This document shows positions 11,621-24,494 of a DNA stretch of 64,000 nt, piece after piece. Both the position numbers and the translations under genes were made by a program. Numbering within the stretch: the stretch's first letter is position 1; every line of letters starts with the position of its first letter. The notes beneath the pieces were generated by a model. That model did not search any database, was not told where the DNA came from, and saw only the letters and a program-made list of their open reading frames with translations. Source of the stretch: Chrysomallon squamiferum (taxonomy: Eukaryota; Mollusca; Gastropoda; Neomphalida; Peltospiridae); contig CM022679.1 of NCBI GenBank assembly GCA_012295275.1, positions 5,869,157 to 5,933,156 of the forward strand, written 5' to 3'.

Positions 11621-12050
11621 TTTTTTTCTGCGCTGTTCACTTCGATTGAAAAACTGAGATTCTCGTCTTTAAATTCGATGGTTGGTGGTCATTAACGATT
11701 AAACATATGCAGATTATCCTGCTGTCAAAAGATTTGATCTGTAAGAACTAGAAAACTTAGTTTTAAATATTTTAAAAGCTAAAAAACAGCAGCGTACAAG
11801 CACACAAATGAATCATCTACCGCTGACACAAATGAAGTCAGCTTCTATGTCAAAACCGGTGAGATCAGCTGATTATATGCGCCGGTGTGGGTTCATTTGC
11901 ATACATTTTCCTTATATGGGAGACATTTGTGACACACCTCCATGTGTAAACCAATCAATGTGTAGGGAATATCCCCAACCATCAAGCCGGCAACAACAGG
12001 AGGTCACGGACGACAGGTCGAAGGGCATGAATCAGCTGGACGAATAAACA
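11621..12050 (-). promoter_or_regulatory. DDIT4: DDIT4 5' flank: TATA-like, octamer, CArG box, CCAAT
   Basis: Going upstream from the start codon there is a TATA-like GCATATAATC (complement of 11871-11880). Next come an octamer ATGCAAAT (complement of 11895-11902), a perfect CArG box CCTTATATGG (11910-11919) and a CCAAT (11951-11955). A TATA-driven start near 11845 would place the CArG box at about -65, a normal position for SRF action, with a 5' leader of about 225 nt. CpG is raised over the whole block. SRF control would suit an immediate-early stress gene but is inference. The plus-strand frame 11808-12047 is a shadow of this region. Confidence 0.5.
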
Positions 12051-12476
12051 TGCCTCCAAGCACAAATTAGAACATTTTTTTCAGGATCTGATAAACATCC
12101 TTTGTTGTATTTTTCTTCTTTTTTTCTTTGAAGGAATATTTAGATGGGTTTATTCAATATAATTTAGTAGATAATAGTAGATAATTACCAATAGGTCAAC
12201 TTTAAAACGAAGAATAAGCTTCATTCCACTGTTGTTGGGATGTTGTTTTGTTTTTTAGTCATTATATCGTTTATTGATCGTTGCATATAGATCCGTACCT
12301 GTGCATTATATTTTTATTTAGTTGAAATCGAAAAGCCACAGTGCAAACTTTTAGCCATAAAATATTGTGAAGTACTAGAGCTGAGTACAAAGTAGTAGCT
12401 TTCAATAACTAATCTTTACCGAATAATTTTTTAATTTTTAATGTTTAATTTTTTCCGCTAATTAACAGATAATGTA

Positions 12477-12478
<2 letters not shown>

Positions 12479-12569
<91 letters not shown>
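12479..12569. repeat. Compound microsatellite (TG)n(GA)n
   Basis: About 20 TG units pass directly into about 25 GA units. It is purine-pyrimidine alternating, then strand-asymmetric purine. Confidence 0.95.
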
Positions 12570-12573
<4 letters not shown>

Positions 12574-13703
12574 TATGCATTATAACTAAACTTGACAGAC
12601 ATTTTTAGAGGGTCATCTAAATGTAAGATACGTCTATATTTTTGATTAATTATTATAAGTGTCTCTGAGAAATGCTTTTAAATTCAAATGCATCAGATCG
12701 AGTAACCACTCAAACATAATTATACACACTCGCATACTTACATATATTTATTCACTGCAGCGTTTAGCATTACATTCTTGATCTTTCATCGACTTCCAAG
12801 CATTTATAAATAAATAAATAAATATCATCAGTAATAAATTTATCGACCCTTTGGAGAGTCCCTGATTTACATTGATTCCGAAAGTGGGTAACAGGGCCAC
12901 GAGCCATTTGGCCCGTAAAAGAAACACACACGCTTTCACACACGTGCGCACAAACACATACACAAATAACACACACAGCAACACATACAAATACATAAAC
13001 GCACACATAACAGAACATACACATTCACGCATACAACAAAATATTAATTGCTAAAAACATATAGTCGTGTACATATACCCACCTACATATCCATATGCAT
13101 ATTAACCGATCCTACCTGTTTGTTTCTCTTCTCAGTCACGTCACTAGCTTCGAGTTGGTTCTGTACATATTTAGCTGACATATATCAATGCACAGTTTTC
13201 TCGAAGAAAGTCCAAGGGATGGACAGCATCAAAGTTTAATATACATTAGGTCAGAGACTTCAAATATCTCCCTTTACTATCATTTTTCACGATTTCTTTC
13301 TTGAATAAAAATAAAATAAAATAAAAATATAATAATTGTACATTAGTCATGAATTATGTGAGCGTCCACAAGCGAATTCGCATGATGTTTTATTATTTCT
13401 TCTTCTTCTTCTCATATTTAAAAAGGCACACAGATGCTAAAATACACGTTCACAGATCTATACACTCTCGCACGCACATGCATACACATGTAATCAAAGG
13501 GAAGTGTATATATTTGTATTTTATTAACTGTGTTGTAGTTTGTATAATTATGAGTAGTGGAATTTACGTGTTTGGGCCTTTTCAACCACCAACAGTGTCT
13601 GGATAACCACTGTTACCTTCTTCAGGAGGGTTATTCCGTAACAGATGACACCATTTCCCTCCCCCGATTTTGTAACATTTAAGCACAAATAAATTAAATG
13701 ATT

Positions 13704-13705
<2 letters not shown>

Positions 13706-13755
<50 letters not shown>
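13706..13755. repeat. (TA)n microsatellite
   Basis: About 25 uninterrupted TA units. Confidence 0.95.
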
Positions 13756-13757
<2 letters not shown>

Positions 13758-14325
13758 ACATCAAGGAAGAAAAACAAAAATAATACAGAATACTACACTT
13801 ACCAGTCCACTTGGAATTTCCCTCTTAAAAAATAAAATAAAATAAAAAATAATTAAGCAATGTGTATTAAAGTTGCCACTGGGCCCGTCACACAAACACA
13901 TATACACACAATGTAGGTACACAAACGAAACACGTTCACGTACTCGCACGGACATACAGGCAGAACAGCAGCTGTATCTTAATATCAACGTGGTGGCTTT
14001 TATCATCATACTGATAAACCTCCAGCAGTCACTATTGCTTCCCTGCTGTAAAATCCTGGTGTTCGTCACTGTGTCAGTAATTATTATAGTGATCCCGAAA
14101 AACTCATAAGCAGAGCATAAATTACTAGCCCTGATTCTGCTAGCTAACCTTGAGATATTGAACTATAGTAATACAAAATATCATTGGATTGAGTCAGGTT
14201 TCTCGGTTATGCAAAGTATTTCACACTTTCTCTGTACATAGCCTGTTTATATTTATGTATACTTACATGTCTTTCACATGTTTAATATTTTCCCTTTGCC
14301 TTTTTAAAAAAAAAAAAAAAAATTG

Positions 14326-14327
<2 letters not shown>

Positions 14328-14377
<50 letters not shown>
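14328..14377. repeat. (ATT)n microsatellite
   Basis: About 16 ATT/TTA units. The poly-Asn frame on the other strand is an artefact of it. Confidence 0.95.
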
Positions 14378-14378
<1 letters not shown>

Positions 14379-14519
14379 CTGTTGTTTTTCATTTGTTTTT
14401 TTTCTGGGGTTTTGAGTGTGTGTGCATGTGGTTTGCGGTAACATTCGAATTTTCCTCTTTTTTTTATTAAACTTTGATACAAAACAATAATAAAGAAAGA
14501 AAGAAACTATAACTCGTAA

Positions 14520-14880
14520 AAAATAGTAGCGTAATGTCTCGCCGACACCCAATAAATTATACTAATATTTGTAGATTCGAATTATCGAATATTACCGAAT
14601 GTTACCGACCGTGTCGGACACCCGCGTGCATGCTAAAACAATCTCGCCTATCTGCCGGCTGTTGCAGATCACGTAAGAGTATATTGATCCTTATTACACC
14701 ATGTTAACATACATCACTCCAGCTGAGCAACGAGCTTTTACTAATCTGTTGAGGTAGAGAGGTTCTACCCCTCTGGCCTTGAACCAGTTACGTAACACTG
14801 GACTAGACACTACAGGTACGTGCTTATCGGTATGTTCACAGATACTATGGGAATAATGTCTGTTGTAAGAACTAAGCGTT
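14520..14880. other. CpG-bearing, higher-complexity patch of unknown function
   Basis: This 360-bp stretch stands out from its surroundings by several CpGs and by lack of low complexity. It holds an inverted pair around GCCGACACCC (near 14541) and GTGTCGGACACC (near 14611), a GGTTCTACCCC string (from 14760) that nearly fits a polymerase III B box, and CACGTAAG. No open frame or splice pattern identifies it. It could be a decayed mobile element, a regulatory element or an unrecognised first exon. Confidence 0.3.
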
Positions 14881-17704
14881 CGTGTATACTTTATAAACTT
14901 AATTAAATTAAAGTTAATTTATAATAAAAAAGGGACCAGCAACATATATATTTATGTATATATGTATGTATCTATCTATATATCTGACTAAATATACATA
15001 CAGAAATTTATCTAGCCATTGTAACTGTATTTTGCCTCTCTAAACTTTATAATAGTTTAAAACAGTTTATAACCATTGTAGTGTGTGTGTGTTTTTATGT
15101 TCCAAGGTAAAGGTGAATGTGTACATATTATTATATATTTTTTCCTTCGTTCTTTTCATTAACATTGTTTGATAACAGCTCTTTGACATTTAATTTCATC
15201 ATGTGTTAAATATACGGTGTTTTATTTATATAAGAGAAGAAACCCACAACACACATTCAGCGAGTTTGTCATTAGAGAGCATCAATGATTTTAATATAAT
15301 CATGTTCCCATACTATTGACAATATAATATACCACACTCTTTCATAAATGAGTGAGAGCCTAGACGAGACTGGGAAATAATTATACAGAAGAGGATTGAT
15401 TCAGTGACCTATTACAAACCTAGAGTAAAACCAGTGAATTATCATTAGCATTTTGTTCTTTAACCCTTCATGTTTTTTTGTAACTGGATTTTAGAAAAAC
15501 TTAGTAAAATTAACAATTTTACAGACAGGAACCCACACACTGATTTTGATTTGCAAATTGTCTGAAACTGAAAAAGAAAAATTAGATCACAGTACCCAAA
15601 AGTAAATGACCTTAACAAAATATTTAGATATGCTTGGTATTTCCAGAACTCATGCTGCTTAGCCGATTTATTGGAAACCATGGTTTTCATATGTGAAAGG
15701 AAATTACAACACTAATGGAACCACCTAACTAATAAGATCTATTGTAGTGTCTTTAAAAGGTAGCCACAGTACAGAAGTTTTACTTAATTTCTGTTTCTTT
15801 CTTGACAGTCTTACAAGGGTACATAACGGGTCTAAATAGAAGGAACAAGAGATTTAGTTCTTTTGTGTGTCATATTCTGCAAGCTTTTTAACCTGTTCAG
15901 AAGGTCAAACTGACCTCAGTATTTATATACAGCAGAACAATTCAGGCTACTATGGCATTTCACATACAGTTAACAGTACTGGTTTCCTATCTATGTGAAC
16001 TACACTGCATCAGAAAAAAACAGTAATAAGCCTGATTTTCTATTCATACAATGTTTCATTCTATGTTTTTCTTTCCTCTTTCAGTTTTTTCGCTTTTATT
16101 TCCCAGAACAGTTTTGATATTTTCATTCTTCTTATGATGATGATGATGATGATGCCTACTGTTTTTGTTGTTGTTGTTAATATTAATGAACTGATGTCTG
16201 TGGTCATGATGAACATGTCAGTTTTGTAGCTCAGTTTGCTGTTGTTAACTTAATTGTATTTACTGTTGATAATAAGTTAAATAACTAAAACTAATGAAGC
16301 AATAACTTTTATTTATTTTTTTTATTAATTTATTATTATTTATTTTTAATCAAGAAAGCTCTCCTACTTGTAGATATTCTGGCTTGATGTGTTGTTGATT
16401 TATTATCAACCCTTCTTGATTCATATTTTACAGAGATATTTTGGCTTCTTTCCATTTTCTGGAAAGTTAATATGAAATAATTCTAACTGGAAAGTAAATA
16501 TCGGTTTCCTGTGAATGGGGAATGCATTTTGTTGTGGTTTTTTAAATGTTTGTACACAAATCCTCTTTAAAAATTTTTTTTATAAAAAAACAAAAATAAA
16601 ACAACCACAAAAAACCCCAATAAAAAGAAAACTGATATAAAATAAAATGTTTATATTAAAATGTATTTAAATGTTATTAAACACTCTTACATTCTTATTT
16701 CCATGATTATTATCTATAAACAGTATTGAAACTTTGCTAATTGTCATAAAACAACAAGTATAATTAGAGGTTTTGTTATTAAACTATAGTTTTGTCTTGC
16801 CATAAACAATGATAAAGGATATCACCTGTAATTAACAGAAATGCAGCTGTTGTTGACACAAAATTTGCACACCTGAATAGAGATACTTCTTGGAGGATCA
16901 TTTTTCCAATTAACAGGTGTGTAGTTTTATTATCCACATTAAAGACTGGTAGATTTCTCTAGGGTAACAATTAAGTTATATGGAATATAAATACCTTGAA
17001 GAAATGAATAATAAATTTTTGTTAACTTTGTTTCTGTCATTAGTTTTTAGATGTTAGTATTCATCATTTCTGACATAATGATTAAATCTTTTTCTTCTTT
17101 TGATAATATAACATTTTTCATTTAGCAAAGGATTTGTTATATATATTTTCTTATTGTGTATAATAGCTATGCAGCACTAGTTGCAACAGGAAATGTGCTT
17201 TGGTGGACGGACTGATTCATTGATCATGATTTAATCATGTACTTGCACATTATGTACACCAACATATATAAGGATGTTATTTTGCATCTGATCATAAACA
17301 TTTTTTATTATATAGAAAACTGTTTTGTTGTTGAATATTTCTTTGACCGAATTCTTTTAATCAATAGGGTAAACAGATCAATTTTTTTTTTTATTGAGTC
17401 CACGGATATGAATTTTAGATTATTATGACCACGTGATCTGCACTTTTACATTATTGTTGTTGTTGTTGTTAAATTTGATAATTGTGTCATTGCAAAAATC
17501 TGTCAAACATTAAACGCTGTCTTAGAAAATAATAAGATGATTCAAGTCATATAATCATGTCAGTGTAATAACATTATCTGAGTTCAGTTTAAAATAGCAA
17601 ATATAAACCTGTCCAAATCTAGAGTGTTGATAATAAAACATCTGTTAATTAGCAAACTAAACATTCTCCTAAAAAAAGAAAAATTATATATATATATATA
17701 TACA
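14881..17704. other. Intergenic, AT-rich, no gene seen
   Basis: Ordinary AT-rich sequence with short ATG, TTG and TTAT repeats (16136-16180, 17454-17472). Frames 15460-15690 and 17237-17428 lack family resemblance. Confidence 0.55.
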
Positions 17705-18439
17705 CAGTGGTACCTTGACTTATGAGTTTAATTCATTCCATAACTGAGCTCATAATTCAATTTGCTCATATATCAAATCAGTATTCCTAATTGAAATTAA
17801 TTGAAATACCACTGATCTGTTCCAGCCCTCCAGTAACCACCCCATTTTTTTGTGACATGTTTTTAAATAAGAAAAATGTATGTATAAATGACAAATATTG
17901 TATAAATTACAAAAGAATGTGAAGAAATAAATTGGTTTTGTAAAGTGTACAGGGTCAGGGTTTCTCAATCTTTTCATGGACAGAAGTCCACAGCTTAGAA
18001 ATTATTTTAATGCCTTTGGCTGGAGTTATAGCCTTTATCAACTGCTTCTGCTTCAGTATGGTACATATCGTAAAAGTACTACTCTTGTACTGCCTAGCCA
18101 TGTTGACTCAAGCACACCTCGCTCATGTTTTTTATGATTTCATGGTTTAATTCAATCGACATCGTCCACTTCTTCTCAGCATTGTCCTTTGCACTCATTT
18201 TCTTAGGATCCATGGAAATTTGGCAAAATATTGCACAAAACTTGAGCACAACACAACAGAGATGTTTCCATGGCAAGGTAGCAATCTAAAGCAAACAAGT
18301 TAGATGTGGGATGCTGGGCAGATGTTGTGTTGTTTGTTTCACCAACTACTAATGGCAGCATATCTGAAGCTTGCTCGAAAAACTTGTAAGTTGGAACAAG
18401 TAACTTGTAGTAAGTAACTTGTAAGTTGAGGTATCACTG
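17705..18439 (-). mobile_element. Decayed, internally deleted pogo/Tigger-type DNA transposon
   Basis: Left end CAGTGGTACCTTGACTTATG (from 17705) and right end, read on the complement, CAGTGATACCTCAACTTACA (from 18439) are imperfect terminal inverted repeats of the Tigger form. They sit in TA-rich DNA, and TA follows the right end. On the minus strand, about 230 bp in from the right end, a relic frame reads MDPKKMSAKDNAEKK then IELNHEIIKN. This recalls the start of Tigger transposase, with its CENP-B-type helix-turn-helix. At 735 bp most of the transposase is gone, and stops and frameshifts break the rest. It is a non-autonomous fossil in the DDIT4-collagen spacer. Confidence 0.7.
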
Positions 18440-18934
18440 TATATATATATAATTTTTTTTTTTTTATAAGACAGTTAATTTCTGTTTGAACTGATATTGT
18501 TGGTGTTTAGCCTGGAACATCACATTAATTATATTGTTTTCTTTTGGCATAAAGTTTTTGTGGTTGCAGAAACACTGCAATATTTTATTAAAAGAATATA
18601 CTACAATATTATCCTGACTTGGTGAATAAGTTTCACTGTTCATGCTACCAGAAAGTATGTCAAATGCTTCTGGTCTTGTGACCTTTTCTAGAAGTAACCA
18701 CCAGATAAATACCACTAACTTAAATTGTTTATTATTAACCTATTATTAATAAAATAGTTCCCTAAAGAAAAGAAAAAAAAGAGAAAGACACACATTTTAA
18801 AGGATTTAAAGACAGAACTATGGATAGAAGAATTTACTATGTAGAAAGCCCTGGTTGGAAACTTATTGAAATCATTATAAGAATATTCATCTTTGTATGA
18901 ATAAAAATGATGAATTTATATATATATAATTCAT

Positions 18935-19440
18935 TTGATATGTTGGCCCTCCTCCAAAACACTGCCTAGGGTCATTTTGTGTCAAATCATCAAAAAAAAA
19001 CCCAGATATTTTAAACCCGACAATCTCAGATTTTTATGAAACTTGGTATATTTGTTTATTGGGATTGCACAGCACCAAATTCAAAATCAGACCAATAAGA
19101 CCAGTGGTGTGGGAGATATAGCCCCCCAAATTTTCAGATTTTTGGCCAACCTTTGAACTCTCATATCTCAGGAACTACTGGGCCAATCTTCATAAAATTG
19201 GTATTGTTGGAAAGGCAACATTATAGCCGATGCCCTCCAATAGGTTGCTGACCTTTGTTTTAAATGGTAGGTTTTGACCCAGATTAAAGAAAATAAATTG
19301 GCTGTCATGGATACAAAATTATTTATGATAAACTTCACAAGTACTAGTTGTTTTGCTGATATAGTTAAGTCTGCAGAGAGCCAAGTGATAGACCTATGAC
19401 AGTCAAAGTGTTTATATCTGAATGAGAAAAACAATTTTGT
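18935..19440. mobile_element. Unclassified interspersed-repeat-like block, possibly with coding ancestry
   Basis: Positions 18935-19440 are more GC-rich and complex than the flanks. They have phrase-like sequence such as CTCATATCTCAGGAACTACT (near 19160) and GGTGTGGGAGATATAGCCCC (near 19110). A minus-strand frame at 19168-19434 is open for 88 codons, with the rest of the block broken by stops. No terminal repeats or tail were found. It has the look of an old dispersed element, but I do not recognise the family. Confidence 0.3.
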
Positions 19441-20266
19441 TTATAACATGGTTATGGCATTGGAGAGAAAACATTGCCCTCAAGTGTCTTCTTTAAACTA
19501 TTTTATCATTAAGGTTGCTCGTGCAGTTTGAACCCACAAGTATTTTTCAATGAAAACTAAGTTTATAAAACTTACCTAGATCTTAGTCTGAGTGGAACAA
19601 ATTGCAGGTTTTCAGACACAGATTTTTGGTTAACAACAAAATATACTATAAAACACCAACAACCACAGTTAGACCATTTTTATAAACAGAAGCAAGCAAG
19701 TTTGTTAGAAAGTAGACATTAATCTAACTATTTCTGCCAGTAACTGTCTTCAAATTTGAATTCTATAACAATGATGAATTATAAAACTGTTATAACTTGT
19801 ATATAAAGAGGAATATATATAAAGCACCAAACAACAACAACAACAAAAAGATTGGAGGGAGGAAACTAAAACGTTACCATTGGATATGAATATATTCTGA
19901 AAAACTTTTGAAATGTTCCAAAGTTAATTTTTACATTTTTGAAGAATATATGAAGAATATATGATATAAAGTATCTGTTTCTGTATTCAGCTAAAATCCA
20001 GTAAATTCTTTATAAAATTATTAAAATTAAATGAAAATGCTAAACTGTCAAGGAGAAATTTGGTGTATTAAGAGAAATTTTGTACATCAATGTTTATACT
20101 GATGAACTAAATGAAACCAGTATTAGTCAGGACCAGGATAAAAGTTTTTTAACATTATAAATTTATTTTTGACTTGCCAGAAAAACAAGGAATATTCCAG
20201 TGTGTGAAAACAGGAATATAGAATTATTCATTCCTAAAAACATATATACACTAATTAACATACACT

Positions 20267-20268
20267 CA

Positions 20269-20300
<32 letters not shown>

Positions 20301-20320
20301 AATACATACATACATCCACA
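20267..20320. repeat. (CATA)n tetranucleotide repeat
   Basis: About a dozen imperfect CATA/TACA units. Confidence 0.85.
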
Positions 20321-20734
20321 GATAAATACTTTCACCAACACACAAATGCACATAAATACATACACACATACATGCATAAACTAACATATATTAACATACT
20401 CATACACACATAAAAACACACACTCACACTCTCTACAGTGTTGTTTCAACCTATTTTTGTTTATTTGTTTTGTTATTTGTTTTCTGCCTTTTATCTTCAG
20501 TGTCAAACTCACATTGATAAAAAGGTTAATGTCCTATTTAATCTTCACTGTTTTAATCCTGATCATACTAATTAATGCTGAAGTAATGATTATTATTACC
20601 ACTACCACTGCACCTATTATGAATTATGACTATTACTGCTATAACTATTATAACTATGGCTTCAGCTTCTATTACTACTACTCATATCAGAATTATGGTT
20701 TCTACAAGTATTACTGCTATTGGTAAAACTACTA

Positions 20735-20955
20735 TATGTTGCCACTATATATAGCTTTCTAATTACAGCATGAATTAATTGAAAAAAAAAAAATAATAAT
20801 AATATAAATTTCATTTTCTCCATTCACAGTATTCTGTTAGCTGACAGTATTCTGATTCATTTTTATTTTTTACAAAAGATTTGAAATAGGAAAGAAACTG
20901 ATTCAGCACAAATTCTAAATTATTTTTTCAATATTTCTTTATTTTAATAGACTGA
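20735..20955 (+). repeat. Local duplication unit A, copy 1
   Basis: Shares with 24495-24716 the ordered phrases TATATATAG.TTT.TAATTACAGC, GAATTAATT, AAATAGGAAAGAAA.TGATTCAGCACAAA and TATTTTTTCAATATTTCTTT. The copies are in the same orientation about 3.76 kb apart and bracket the B, C and D units. It is non-coding. Confidence 0.7.
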
Positions 20956-21076
20956 AGTGGTTTTTCTACTGTTTTTATTACCACTACAACTGCTACTGCT
21001 GCTATTGCTGCAATTATTGTCAATGTTTTTGATGACATTACTGCTAATACTGTTATTCCTGTTTCAGTTGTAATTG

Positions 21077-21892
21077 TTACTTACAATACAGTTACAAATC
21101 TTTCCCACAACTTTCAAAAGCATCATTTTTGACTGTTCAGATTAACACATTTTTTTTGGATAAAAATATGGTTTTGAGATCTAAATCGTTAGTTTCTCAT
21201 CTTCTGCTTTCACTGAAAACTTCACTGATAATTCACCACAGCCCTTCTTCCCCAGAAAAGTGATTCTCAAAATGTATGGATTTATGACTGTTGTCTGTGT
21301 TTTGAGGCAACTGTTTTCAATCTAATTTTGAATAAAAAAAAGTCATTATTACTTACAATACAGTCAAATCTTTCCCAAGCTTTCAAAAGCATCATTTTCT
21401 ACTGTTTGAATTAACAAAGTTTTCTATAAAAATTTCCTTATAAGAGATTCTTAATTAAATTTATCCATGAGGATATAGTAAATGGGATGGTTGATTTATA
21501 TATATTCAGCACATTTACATTGATAACGGTCAGTGACATATTCCTAACAGTTTTCCATCAATGAAAAAACACTCCCATGTAAGTGACTTTCTGAGACCCT
21601 TCTCTTTCTATACCAATTAAAATTTTGTATAAACTTTTTCAATTTCTATTTTATATTCTTTCATTTTTATTTCTTCTTCTTCTTCCATTTTTCTTTAACC
21701 TTTTTTTGCTTTTCTTTTTTCATTTTCTTATTAGACATGGTTTTGAGAACTAAATCTTTAGTTTTTCATCTTCTGCTTTCACTGAAAACTTGACTGAAAA
21801 TATGCCACAGCCCTTCTTCAGCAGAAAAGTTATTCTCAAAATGTATGGATTCTGACTATTGTCTATGTTTTGAGGCAACTGTTTTCAATCTA
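21077..21892 (+). repeat. Local duplication units B and C, tandem copies
   Basis: Unit B starts ACTTACAATACAGT and includes CTTTCAAAAGCATCATTTT (copies at about 21077 and 21350). Unit C includes CATCTTCTGCTTTCACTGAA and CTCAAAATGTATGGAT, then TTTTGAGGCAACTGTTTTCA (copies at about 21175-21325 and 21735-21892). The order B-C-B-C shows a tandem doubling of a roughly 560-620-bp unit with later divergence. Confidence 0.75.
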
Positions 21893-22489
21893 AGTAACTT
21901 ACCCGTATCTGTTGTTAAATAACAATAAACCTTAAACACACACACTAGGTACCAGACCATTTATCTGAAAGTTGGATAAATCCCTGTGTAGTGTTGTTGT
22001 TTCTATTATCATTTTGTAGTTGTTGTTACATTTGCAACCGACAAAACACTAATTTAATTAATATTTAATCATCCCAGATAGGTTCACTGTCTCATGAAAT
22101 GTTGGTCTGAAAAATAAAGAGTCAGTCACCTTCTTTTCTAATAAACAATTATTATGATAATTACTTTTTAATGTCATTGACTTGTGTTATCAGAAAACTA
22201 TTTTGCAACCAAGTGAGGTCAATCAAAGCAGTGAAACACACAGAATAATTATTTTACAAACCATAACCTAGATTTTTTGAACTGCTTGAAATTAAAAGTA
22301 AAATCAGTTTAATTGACAAGTCAACCAATATGCTTAAATCGATGTGATTAAAAATGCATCTTTTGTGTTGTTGTTTTTTTGTTTTTTTTTTCCTTTATTT
22401 GTGATATCTTTTTATGTATGTGTTTATGTCAATAGGTTGAAAGATATATATGCACTTATTTTTATTCATATATAGGCCTATATATATAT

Positions 22490-22510
22490 GGATGTGTGTG
22501 TGTCTGGCTT

Positions 22511-22572
<62 letters not shown>

Positions 22573-23330
22573 GGAAGTGAAACTTGATACATTGACTGTT
22601 ATTTACATGGTCGTTCATTTTTCAAAAGTAACTAGCCTAGGGGTCTTGATGTTTTTCAAAAAAATAATAATGTTTTCCCTAATGACATGAAGTTTTGTTA
22701 CACTGGTTTCATTGGTTTTATACCAAATACTGAAAATTAAATTAACTTAAAATGTCATTGTCATTATTCTGATTGTGGTTTTCTTGTGTCACTGATTCTA
22801 AAAGTTTTGTAATTTTTCTTCTAGATGAATAGATAGGTCTACAACATCACCCACTATGATTGACCAAAACTGGAGTATTTATTACCTGCATACTGACATA
22901 TGTGGCATATGTGAATTACACTTGATTAGAAGTTTTCTTTAATGCTCACCTTATAAGGGAATCTTTTTACAGACTACCTTGAGGATATCATAAACACACA
23001 CATACAACACACATATATACAAATCAAGCACTCCCACCTTTAACAACATTTTACAACACTTCTCTTTCTGTACTGCTAAATAAATATTTCTTCATTTCTT
23101 TTCTTAAAAGTGTGTATGTATGCGAGTGTATGTGTATGAAAAAAGCTAAGTGCAAGCTCTATTTTTTTGTATGTGTATTTATATATGTGTGTATTTCTGT
23201 CTGTATATGTATGTGTGTGTGTGTGTCTGTGTCTGTGTCTGTGTATGTTGGAAATGGAAATACTCTCAAATACAATAGGCTGACTTCATTTTACAAGTGT
23301 TGCTACCAGGGATTTTGATGTTTTACACCC
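22490..23330 (+). repeat. Local duplication unit D: GT tract followed by TGTTGGAA
   Basis: At 22490-22665 and 23105-23330 a GT/TGTC microsatellite runs directly into TGTTGGAA(G/A)TG(A/G)AA. A diverged copy of a later phrase, ending in a GGG(A/G)T(C/T)TTGATGTTTT-type string, follows. A third, shorter trace lies near 24085-24112. Part of unit B recurs at about 22935-23070. Copies share both microsatellite and flank, so the microsatellite was carried along in the duplication. Confidence 0.65.
22517..22571. repeat. (GT)n microsatellite
   Basis: About 27 uninterrupted GT units. Confidence 0.95.
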
Positions 23331-23790
23331 CTGGATCTGTTCATGAATACAATTATATTATGACAAATTTATTAAAACAAATACCATTTTTCAAATAATA
23401 TTTTTATTTCTATTTTTGTTTTCCCCTCAGTGTGTACAAAATAATATAAAGAAAACATAATAATTAAGATCTTTGACAAAAAATTACATTAGACCTCTAA
23501 TAAATAATGAGTTTCTTACAAAATATAAAAAGTTTTATTATTTCATACAAATATATCAATCAGTATAAAGATACAAAAACAATAAATAGTAAAACATTTT
23601 ATCTGTATATTCTAAACAACTACAAAACTGATGTGCTCAGAATATTTAAGGCCTTATTTCATAAGGCTAGGTTCAGTAATACATGCTGAAAGGAACATTT
23701 TTTTACTATTGTTACTGTTATTTTTAGTACTGTTGTAATTATATCATTTTTAAAAAGGAAAAAAGAAATCACTCTTTGAGTAAAATAAGT

Positions 23791-24050
23791 AATTATTACC
23801 AACAGTACAGTTTCAAATCTGTACCGCATTTTCAAAAGTTTCTATTTTAAATTTGTAGGATTAACCCCACAGATTTTCTTTAATGTTTTCCTTATAAGAG
23901 AATCTTAGTTATCAATGAAGATTTAATAAAAGGATGGTTGACAAATACATCCTGTACATGTGTCATTGACTGCGCCTAACAGTTTTCCATCAAGGACTAA
24001 ACATTCCCATCTTAATGTCTAAGACCTTCTCTTTCTACACTGATTATAAT
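23791..24050 (+). repeat. Local duplication unit B, third copy
   Basis: Resembles 21350-21610 along its length: CAGT..AAATCT.T.CC..., CCTTATAAGAGA.TCTTA, GGATGGTTGA, CTAACAGTTTTCCATCAA and ACCTTCTCTTTCTA in the same order. It is more diverged than the B-C pair. Confidence 0.65.
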
Positions 24051-24494
24051 TTTCTTTTTTTCAATTTTTATTTTATGTTATTTGTGTGTACATATGTTGG
24101 AAATGGAAACTATATGTAGGGAATAATTGGTTACGGTCTTAAGATGTCGTCTTTATCATGTGGAGGTTAGAATGCTGAGTGTAATTGTGTTTTTTTTTAT
24201 ATTATTCTTCAATTCTAAATAATACAAAAAGTTAAAGAAATTAACTTTTATTTCTCAAATGACTGCTCTCAAGAGTAGTAGATTCATGCTTACTGCTAAA
24301 AAATACACATCAAAACAAAATAGTTCTTAAAAAACAACTATTTCTTGGTTATTTTTAAAATGAAAAATATTTTCAAAATGTTCTTTTTACAATATACATA
24401 TATTCAAACAAGAATTAATTTACTTAAGTAAAAATAATTATTCACCAAAAATTGTATTTTAGGTCAGTGACTTGAAATATAGAAATTTATCATT

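Larger units (their letters stand above)
12570..14519. other. Intergenic, CA-rich and AT-rich low complexity
   Basis: Contains diffuse ACACAC-rich stretches (12925-13040, 13430-13500, 13890-13960), a (TA)n block at 13706-13755 and an (ATT)n block at 14328-14377. Several open frames on both strands (for example 12748-13032 and 13761-14069) are translations of these CA/GT tracts and carry no domain. Confidence 0.6.
18440..20734. other. Intergenic with one unclassified repeat-like block
   Basis: Holds the 18935-19440 block (separate entry), a (CATA)n stretch near 20267-20320 and otherwise AT-rich sequence. Frames 18464-18715 and 20163-20387 are unsupported; the second translates the CATA repeat. 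Confidence 0.5.

Noticed and set aside
12748-13032. Overlapping Cys/Val-rich minus-strand frames resembling small secreted proteins
   Set aside because: They translate GT/CA-rich low-complexity sequence; no signal peptide with a conserved body or splice support.
14753-14830. Possible tRNA gene near GGTTCTACCCC
   Set aside because: No matching A box or cloverleaf stems could be found at the right distance.
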